From NCBI GenBank assembly GCA_011033025.1, contig WFMF01000005.1, forward strand, positions 1,736,001 through 1,800,000: DNA of 64,000 nucleotides. The letters are read 5' to 3'. Both the position numbers and the translations under genes were made by a program. Numbering within the stretch: position 1 is the first letter of the stretch; every line of letters starts with the position of its first letter. The notes beneath the pieces were generated by a model. It had not been told where the DNA came from. It saw only the letters and a program-made list of their open reading frames with translations, and did not search any database. This document shows positions 56,106 through 64,000 of this stretch, one piece after another. Source of the stretch: Beroe forskalii. Lineage: Eukaryota > Ctenophora > Nuda > Beroida > Beroidae.

Positions 56106-58050
56106 CTGCAATGATCGGTCTTTTTATTTGGATAAAACCAAGTATAATTTTTTACCAGACGAGAATCTGTCGCAGCCATCTAGTATCAAGCCCCAATTTT
56201 ATCCACAATATTATAACTGGGGTGCAGACTGCAATTACCAACCTGATCCAAAGTATGAGCATTGCTTGAGACTGGGTGAAAGTTCAGTGCAGCTAAGCAG
56301 CTTGTGGTCACTAACGTAAGTCTGGCAAGTTAATATAAATACAATACATGAGGCTTCATCTTTGAAACCGCTTTTTATGGCACTGAAGAGGTGATATGAT
56401 TCACACTCTCACGGCAAATTTCCATGAAGTTCTGAGTTCAACTGTAGGAGTAGCCAGGTGGCGTTCAAAGGGCGAATTTTCCCGTTCTCCAGAAAAGCTT
56501 ATAGTCTGGAAAATGAAGATTTGTTACTTGAAGCATGTGCCTGTAAGTAGGACTGTGAAGTGTGAGTGTCCGGCTTCAGCGAGTAGCATTGGACACATCA
56601 CACATTTACCAATTACCATCCTCCCCCCACCGTCCCCATTTACCACTCGATACTGAATATGAGGTGAGCTATCCCCAATCCCATCCACAAAGCAATCAAA
56701 TTAATGAATTTCCGGCGCTCCGATTGCACACACTGGACTTGTGATGTCCAACAGAGCACTGCATTATCGTTCACTATTATACATGCCAAAATACACGATG
56801 TTTGACATCATTCGATTAAAATGCACACACTTGCATTTTATGTGTATGATGTATCAAGGTATCAGGATCACGATACAGTTTCACTGTCAGGGACAAAGAA
56901 AACAACACAAAATAGGTACGGATCATTAGTCGATATTAGTTCCGCGGAACTAATATCGACTAATGATCGGTCCCTTTTTGTGGTGTTTTCTTTGTCACTT
57001 TTCACTAGATTCTTTGTGTATCATTCCGTATTCTTGTATTTCAATTTTCCAATTTTCATCATTACCTACATAATATTTCTCCATCAATTTTGGCTTTGCG
57101 TGTTTTCTTTGTAGTTGTTCTACTTTGCCAGTTTCTTCTGGGCCTTGCGGAGAAATTGCTAGGATCACCTTTATTCAGAGTTTTTATACTCCATGAGTTT
57201 GTTAAGGACGATTTTTTGTTTTCATGACACTATTTTATACGGTTTAATCAATCAACAATTGCCCATAAGGCATAATTTCATAGATGTTTTGTCATATATG
57301 GATGTAGAAATACCTTAGTACAGAATATTTATACATCACAATATTTATACGAATTTTGATTTTTTTCGTATAAATTTCATGTCGTATAAAATTTATGAAG
57401 TAGTTGTCATAATAGATTCCCCGTAGGGGTTAGTGTTCCTTGGAAAGGAGCACCTATTGCCAGCACTCTTGGATCCGCGCGACATTTGGTGGGTTGTTTC
57501 AAAGTTTCAAGCATCAAATAAATGGTACTTCATAAGTTCATACTTCATGAATGGCACAATAGAAACTTCGGCCAGATCAAGATGATCCATGGCATCTTAT
57601 GTATATTGTATCTATCTGCATACAGAATGATTGTGTTGATGAAAATGCCAGACTGATTTCACAGTCACTTTTAACTTGAACAAGAAAGCCAAATCCGTGT
57701 AAAATTCAAGTATTGTGTAATGATAACAAATAGAATCAACTAGACATTTTTTCAATGCAGATGTATAATGTATAGCACGTACACAATCAATACAATCAAT
57801 ACTCAGGACATCTCAAATCATATCCCTCACTCGAAAAATAGGTGGCTCAATCTCAAGCATTATTGTCGTATCATCAATTCATTCAAATGGCCAAAAATTA
57901 CAATTTACAAACTTTAATTTTTCTTCTGTAACACGTTAAAATAGAAAATTCTTTACTGCCGAAAATACTAAAATACCCTTACTCAGAGTAGTGATCTGTA
58001 GACTTGAACCCTTTCAAAAGTTATAGTATATGAGATTTAGTAATGAGGTT
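56106..58050. other. Right-arm region between Cys-B and the peptide gene
   Basis: Mirror of 44164-46058. It contains the hairpin copy at 56893-57003, with about 28 nearly perfect paired bases around TTCCGCGGAA. The plus-strand ORF at about 56077-56319 ends at a donor-like GTAAGT, but its frame is broken in the left arm. No gene is called. Confidence 0.5.
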
Positions 58051-58055
58051 GAGAA

Positions 58056-58330
58056 CAGGCCCGTATCCAGGATTTTTCCGGGTAGGGCCCTTCACAGGGG
58101 TAGCTCAACCCCCAGATTTTTTTAAATTGGGTATTGCAGACTGTTTCGGGGTCGAAATATATCAAGTTTATCATAATTCACGCATTCTTCCACTCACAAT
58201 AATATAACCTATCCTAAAACGAATATTACGATATTTGTTAAAATAAGAACAAAAGTTTGAGAAGTTATCATTTTCCGAGGGAGGGGGGTGCAGACTGCAG
58301 ACCCAAGGGCTTCCCCTGGCTAGGGGCCTG
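58056..58330. mobile_element. hAT-like MITE, right-arm copy
   Basis: The ends are CAGGCCCGTATCCAGG and GGGGCCTG, flanked by GTTGAGAA and GTTGAAAA, a one-mismatch 8-bp duplication. It mirrors the element at 43895-44163. Confidence 0.8.
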
Positions 58331-58556
58331 GTTGAAAAAAGGTTATTGTTTGAGGTTAAAGGCAGCTGTTTACCAGATAGCCTAGGGACACTTCAACCTA
58401 AAAAGTCCTGTTTTTCGTAGGCATATGCAGCAATATCACACTAATTATGTCCATGCAGTCGATGGGTCGTCTTGGAGAGCAGGAGCCTTTATCACTCCCC
58501 ACCTCTTGCTGCCGAGGGGTTGTCTAGACTTCCTTGTACAATCACTCCGTTTCCTG

Positions 58557-58835
58557 CTATCTCTCCTCCGACAATTCGTCCTTCTCGAAGAGCACGTAAG
58601 CCCCATGGTTTTCTGGCTCGAAAGCTGGATCCTCCTCTGCGTTCCACAACACGTACACGTCCTGGTTTATGGGGTCCAAATCAGGGTTCCTCTTCGTTAG
58701 ACTTCTGGTGAGATCCGTGTTCGGTCCAACTCCATCTTTTGATGGGAGTTCTCTTGCGATGGAGCCACTGCGAACTAATGTGATGAGAACCCGCCAATCA
58801 GACAAAAAGGATGCTAGAGAAAGTGCATTGTTCAT
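58557..58835 (-). CDS. Small secreted or neuropeptide-like precursor, right-arm copy
   Basis: Same length (92 residues) as the left copy and nearly identical after residue 22, including the KR site and the two VLWNAEEDP/VLFEKDE segments. Within the signal peptide a one-base insertion and a one-base deletion 15-20 bp apart change LVSFCLIGVVLI into LASFLSDWRVLI, which puts charged residues into the hydrophobic core. Reading resumes in frame, so the mature part is kept. Secretion may be weakened. The TATA box is conserved (58903-58910). A TTG codon in frame upstream is not needed as a start. Confidence 0.65.
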   Translation of the reverse strand: MNNALSLASFLSDWRVLITLVRSGSIARELPSKDGVGPNTDLTRSLTKRNPDLDPINQDVYVLWNAEEDPAFEPENHGAYVLFEKDELSEER

Positions 58836-58902
58836 CTTGTCGCGAAACAATTTGCAGTCTCTCCATTCCTGTCACTGAAGCTCTAAACTTTTGCCCGCCC
58901 TT

Positions 58903-58910
58903 TTTTTATA
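58903..58910 (-). promoter_or_regulatory. TATA box of the right-arm peptide gene
   Basis: TATAAAAA followed by AAGGGCGGGC on the minus strand, 68 bp before the ATG at 58835. It mirrors the left-arm TATA box. Confidence 0.7.
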
Positions 58911-60305
58911 CTAGTCTCTGTGTATGTTTTGCTGCGTTTGCGTGATTTGAGCTGGCGACCACTAGTGATTAAGAACACTTAGTCCTTTGTTTTGCTGAGA
59001 GATGTTTAGTATTATGGTGAGCACAGGGAAACAAAGGCTGCCTTTTAGCTCTGACCCTGCCCCTCGAACGTATGTTTTTGTTAATAAAGCTATAAAAGTT
59101 TGACGTTTAATTCTTATTTTTAGCTTTTTGAAATAATTTTATTTTTTCTAGTGTATTAAAATGCTACTGAAAAGCTTGAATTTTAGGGTGCTTTATAAAA
59201 TCTACGACCACGAGAACAAAACGATTTAAAAAGTCTCATTGTAGTATTTTAATGTATTTTTCAGACCGTTCTTACCTTTTAAAAGTTAAATTCAAAAAAG
59301 ATGGGTCGGCATACAAAAATAACTAACCAGCTCAGGGGTCATCCATAAACGGCGTGTACCCCCCGTACAAGTCCAAAACCTGAAATACCCCTCCGGATGT
59401 CCGCATTTTCATTCAAAATCTTTTGGGTGATCCTTTTTATGCATGTTTTCACAAATATGGTGACAGAATCAACCTTATTATTTGACTCGATGTCGAAGAT
59501 CTAAGTCAAACTAGTCAAAACTAGTCAAATCGACCAAAATTTTCATAACTGCGGAAATCCGCGTTTGGCCAAACACCCTCTCCTGCCCCCTACGTCCGTA
59601 TTGGCCAGACTCATCCCCACCCTTCTTTGCGGCCGTCCTTTAATCCTATATGAATGGCCCGGGGCCCCTGACATTTAAATGGACGGAAAAATAAATTCGA
59701 AATAATTAATGACCGAAAAATTAAATAATAATAAATGGGTATATTCAGCTTGTGAACCGTAGAAATGAATTATATTTTGATGTTCGCGAAAGTTCTAAAA
59801 TCATGAAATATCAATATCACTTTATTCTAGAGATTCAACAAAATTGCAATATATCGCTACCAAGTTCTAGAAATAGAATATTTCAAAGTGCAATGTATCT
59901 ATTTTAGGATTTTTTATTTAACTTCTCATTCCATGCACTGCAAGTCATGATTGATTACATCATACTCATTCCACACTGTGCCATATTCTGGAATGATCAT
60001 GGCTATTGACTATTGTGCTTGTTTCTCCTGGCATAAACATTTCGATAATATATTGCTGCACTTGTGTTTACTGTAGATTTAAAGGCGATTTTACCGGAAA
60101 AAAACAGTGCATTGTATCAGTTTGAATATTGGTTTATGATTTTCTCACCTAAGTCCTTACAGCTTCCAATTCATAGAATTGCAGATACCCCGTGCTATCA
60201 TGGTTGTCCTGTGTTATCAGGGCTGTCAGTTTTGCAACATAAAGATGCTCGAAATTTCCGAAAAAAAGAATCTTTAAAGAAATAATAGGAACAACATATC
60301 ATGCT

Positions 60306-60584
60306 CAGTCTCTCCACCCCACATCTTGGAAGGGGTGTGGTAGTCTAGTCTCTCCACACCACATCTTGGAAGGGGTGTGGTAGTCTAATCTCTCCACACC
60401 ACATCTTGGAAGGGGTGTGGTAGTCTAATGTCTCCACACCACATCTTTGAAGGGATGTGGTGGTCTAATCTCTCCACACCACATCTTGGAAGGGGTGTGT
60501 TAGTATAATCTCTCCACACCACATCTTGGAAGGGGTGTGGTAGCCTAGTCTCTCCACACCACATCTTGGAAGGGGTGTGGTAGA
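60306..60584. repeat. 40-bp minisatellite, right arm, about 7 units
   Basis: Same 40-bp unit as 39592-41806 in reverse orientation, with about 7 units. As in the left arm, the unit nearest the gene encodes the Cys-A C-terminus and stop. Confidence 0.95.
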
Positions 60585-61117
60585 CCGAGGGCGTCCTCGT
60601 CCGCTTCGTTGTAGCAGTAGCACTGTCCGAAGCCCCACCAGGAGCAGTTCATGTGATCGTATTTGCTCTGGTTGCAGCACCCGCAGGAGATGAGAAGGTC
60701 CCAGTGGTTGCACATCAGCGAGGTGTGCTTCAGGCAGCACGCCGTGTGAGTGTACGACTTGCTGGGGAGAGGGAGTTATTGTCAGAGTATAGTAGAGTAG
60801 TAGGAGAGGGGGTTATTGTCAAAGTAGTAGTAGTAGAGTAATAGGTGGTCATAAATCACAAATCAGATGGTTCAGTATTTCAATTTTTTAAGAAATTTCC
60901 TCGTCTCATGGATTCCCCTCCCTCTCGGTCCTACTCAAAACAGAGAATTTCCCAACTACCCGCTTTAAACCCACCAACTTTGTAGTTTGGGCCCATCCAT
61001 TTCCCTGCAACCCACCTGTTGTAGACGCTGATCTCGTAGCCCACCTCCTCACAATACCCACCACTAGCTGCCAGTGTCTCATCATCAGCACACCAAACAC
61101 CGGCCAACACACCCGCA
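60545..61117 (-). CDS. Cysteine-rich protein Cys-A, right-arm copy
   Basis: Exons 61117-61016 and 60761-60545 keep the left copy's splice sites, phases and 11 cysteines. Exon 1 has a 6-bp in-frame deletion (CADDETLA for CAEDDGETLA); exon 2 is the same length and has KHTSLMC for KETSLMC. The stop is TAG, also inside the first minisatellite unit. In-frame indels and kept cysteines suggest the protein is under constraint. The intron lacks the MITE of the left arm but has gained TAGTAGTAG-type repeats near 60795-60840. Confidence 0.7.
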
Positions 61118-61169
61118 CTGAATGATATTCGTGGCATTCAAATCGCAAATAACATTCAATTTAATTGTA

Positions 61170-61560
61170 ATATCGTCACCTTCAAATCAAAAGGTGATAA
61201 CTCGAGTTATCACCTTTTCAAAAAAACCTTACCAAGTGATTCAGAATCTCATTGCGCACCCGTGAGTGAAATTTTGAAGTGATTTGAGCAAAATCAGCAA
61301 CAAAATTTTTTTAGAAAGTTTTGCCAAAAAGTTATAACCCGAGTTATTACCTCCTAAAAATAATTTGAAATAATAAAATAAATTTTATAGGGCTATAACT
61401 CAACATATCTGTCTTTAGTAACGAATAAAACAGTCCAAAATTCCAAAAAAAGGTTATAACTCCAGTTATAACCCTATTTTTTGAAAAAGATTGTTTGCTT
61501 TTTCTATTAATTTTCAGGTTATAACTTGAGTTAACCCAGTTTGAAAAATAATTTTTCACA
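61170..61560. repeat. Inverted GAGTTATAAC-type motifs
   Basis: AAGGTGATAACTCGAGTTATCACCTT near 61190 is a near-perfect palindrome, and GTTATAACnCnAGTTATAACC forms recur near 61330, 61390, 61453 and 61520. The block is copied at 63660-63960. Similar motifs occur at 62805-62940. Confidence 0.65.
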
Positions 61561-61579
61561 TATTTAGGGTTCTCAATTT

Positions 61580-63419
61580 GAGAAATAAGAAATTGTAGAA
61601 TGTTTTAAGTACTATAAATGCCTCTGTTGTATCAAAGATTCGTCTAGAAATCTAAAATACCTATTATAGTAATTTCAGAGTAGGTGTACTAACAGTATAT
61701 GGAAGTTTTTGACGTGCTTTCGTGAGCATTGGTCAGCAATAATATAGAGAAGTATCAGAGGTGAAACATTTCTTTTTCAGTGCCAACAGTTCATTTTTGA
61801 CAACTTGGAAAATGACATAGTTATGCATTTTCCAAATTATTTCCATTATTATGTCACCCATTTGTTTTAAAATTGAGTACCTGTAAACAATGCTGTAGTG
61901 ATTGATGATTAGGGGTACTATTACCTATTACTAAAATATTTTTGGCCTTATTTGGAATCTGCAAGTTAGGAAATTACTAATAGGAAATTCAAGGAGCCAC
62001 GATTTCATTTCTACGATGAATGAATTGATGATTTGATTTGGAGGATTTTTTTCTGATTTAATCAATTGGAATGACATATAGGTTGTAATAATAAGATGAT
62101 TACAGTGGTATTAACCATGATCAGAACCACATATCTGACCGAAACACACGATTTTATCCCTATGGTTGTCAGTTTGTTAAATAAAATAAAATGTTAATTT
62201 CTGGCCATTCTTCATTAAAAACAAAGTAACAAGTAAAACTTGATAGATGTAAAGTGGTATTTTGTGACTGATAAAAGGAATGTAAATCCTCAATAAAGCA
62301 CAGGTTTGCTCAAGACGTCCATGATGATATTGTTAATTTAGATGGTGTTTAGTGTTTACTTCCATACTTTTCTGAATAGTTTGAAATATGTAATTTCAAG
62401 CAGACATGACATGTCAAAGCTTTATGCTAGTATGGTACATAGTACTACTGAAAAAGTAGTTTGATGAACTCACACAAATAGCCTAAATAGCAGCCACAAT
62501 TTGAGTTGAAACAATACTTTTTAATAAGGATTTTTAGGGCAACAAAATAAATTGTGAACAGCATCATGAAAGGGGCTAAATGAAAATTAATAGTTTTCTT
62601 TTCTAAAATCACTACAAAGGCGCTAAAATCGTGAAATTTCAATGATGTCGTCATTAAATTTTGAAACTTTATATTTTAGTGTTTTGAAAATAAAATAAGA
62701 ACCGAGAAGAAAAGTCAACAAAAGGATGTCGTCTTCAAATATCCAGTTTTAAATAATTCAAAAGAACATTTGATATCTTGAAATTATGGAATTTAAGGCA
62801 ATAAAGGTGATAACTCAATATAATATGTGATAATACTGTTGTCTTTAGTAGGAGAAAAAGTAATTCAAAAGGTTATAATTAGAGATATCACCTCTTCAAA
62901 TCATTTTTAAAATTAAAGTTTCGACCAAAAGGTGATAACTGTCAATCCTTTTCATTAATTAATTAATTGTAATTAATTGGGTGGACATCGAGGAGTGAAA
63001 AACATTATCTGATCATACTATTATTACATGGGCTCATTCAAAAACCATAAGTTGAGAAATGATTTACTATTAGTTTGAAGAACTAGTTTTTCGATTATCT
63101 CATAAACTATATCTTTTCAAGTTATCTACCTTGATTTGAATAAGGTGACGATATATGGCCAAAAAATTTTAACAGTGGTCAGAATTTATAGCAAACTGGC
63201 AGGAACAGCTTTTTTTTATGAAAGGCTCAAATCATAGTTGCAATATGCATGCCAATGTGTCACTTTTTAAAATTTCCTACTTACAGTTAACATATAACTT
63301 GGGGAATCACAACACAAGCCGAGCCATACAACAGTGTTCCCCTCAAACAATCAACTTATATTTGTATAATATAAGAGCAAGATAAATAAATAGATATTTA
63401 GGGTGCCCATATAAAAATT
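61580..63419. other. AT-rich region with no recognised gene
   Basis: No ORF of note, no RNA gene and no array, apart from GGTGATAACT-type pieces near 62805-62940. It separates the palindrome edge from its second copy. Confidence 0.5.
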
Positions 63420-64000
63420 TCCCTTTTAACCCTCCCCGGCCTTTTTTAAACCCACCAATTTGTAGTTTGGGCCCATCCTTTTCCTAAACCCCCCCCGGGC
63501 TGATCTCCCCCACCCCCAAAACCCACCCCCTTGGAAAGACCCAAACCCCCCAAAAAAACCCTGCATGAATAAACCCCAATTAGATCGAAATAACATTAAA
63601 TTTAAAGAATATCGTCATTTAAAAAGGTGATAACCATTATCCCCTTTTTTAAAAAACCCCCAATGATTCAGAATTCATTCCCCCGTGAGTGAAATTTTGA
63701 AGATTTGAGCAAAATCAGCAACAAAATTTTTAGAAAGTTTTGCCAAAAGTTATAACCCGAGTTATTACCTCCTAAAAATAATTTGAAATAATAAAATAAA
63801 TTTTATAGGGCTATAACTCAACATATCACCTTTTAGTAACGAATAAAACAGTCCAAAATTGAAAAAGGTTATAACTCAGTTATAACCCTATTTTGAAAAG
63901 ATTGTTTGCTTTTTTCTATTAATTTTCAGGTTATAACTCTGAGTTATAACTCAGTTTGAAACAATTTTCACATATTTAGGGTTCTCAATTTGAGAAATAA
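63420..64000. repeat. Noisy direct copy of the palindrome edge
   Basis: 63430-63960 repeats 60955-61545 in the same orientation. The first 230 bp are corrupted by runs such as CCCCCCCC and lost segments, so the Cys-A exon 1 copy in it is unreadable. The rest matches well. Probably poor sequence or an unresolved haplotype join, cut off by the window end. Confidence 0.7.

Larger units (their letters stand above)
49274..61163. repeat. Right arm of the large inverted duplication
   Basis: Reverse complement of the left arm 38868-47734. The arm is longer because of a 5.1-kb LINE at 50982-56071, partly offset by a shorter minisatellite (about 279 bp against 2.2 kb) and by the absence of the 182-bp MITE. 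Confidence 0.92.

Noticed and set aside
56077..56319. Plus-strand ORF ending at a donor-like GTAAGT
   Set aside because: The mirror copy in the left arm has indels that break the frame, and the ORF lies antisense to Cys-B exon 1.

Overview
The window is nuclear DNA from an invertebrate animal; the phylum cannot be fixed from the sequence alone. The evidence is GT-AG introns in a mitochondrial-type pyruvate carboxylase gene, a DEG/ENaC channel gene (an animal-specific family), TATA-box promoters, and several kinds of non-LTR retrotransposon and small DNA transposons. The background is AT-rich and extremely repetitive. There is no sign of prokaryotic gene organisation.

Layout. 1-6.2 kb is an almost unbroken series of tandem-repeat and hairpin arrays. 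6.2-11.4 kb holds a broken LINE (copy 1, itself interrupted by two DNA transposons) joined to a PHD/CCCH zinc-finger ORF1 fragment of another LINE. 13.1-13.8 kb has three perfect palindromes. 14.6-16.2 kb is an intact DEG/ENaC-type channel ORF, followed by a solitary LINE ORF1 (16.75-17.6 kb). 18.2-22.6 kb is bounded by roughly 480-bp inverted repeats and looks like a long-TIR composite element. From 37.5 kb down to 22.8 kb the minus strand carries 12 exons of the biotin-carboxylase part of pyruvate carboxylase. An 8.8-kb LINE (copy 2, antisense) sits in one intron, and a G-run-ended DNA transposon sits in another.

38.87-61.16 kb is a large inverted duplication with arms of about 8.9 and 11.9 kb and a 1.5-kb spacer. 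Each arm has, in mirror order, a two-exon cysteine-rich gene (Cys-A), a 92-codon secreted-peptide-like gene with its own TATA box, and a paralogous cysteine-rich gene (Cys-B). The arms differ by a minisatellite (about 55 versus 7 units of 40 bp) that begins inside the Cys-A coding tail, by a MITE present only in the left arm, and by a 5.1-kb LINE that has split exon 1 of the right-arm Cys-B. 61.2-64 kb is AT-rich, with inverted GTTATAAC-type motifs and a noisy second copy of the palindrome edge.

Most notable are the cysteine-rich family in the palindrome, the minisatellite grown from its coding tail, and the LINE copy 2 ORF1. That ORF1 joins a signal/transmembrane-like N-terminal region, a degenerate AlkB-like dioxygenase domain, a coiled coil and an apparently intact SGNH hydrolase. 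Two stretches (about 51.4-52.95 kb and 63.42-63.66 kb) look like poor-quality sequence and should not be interpreted as genes.
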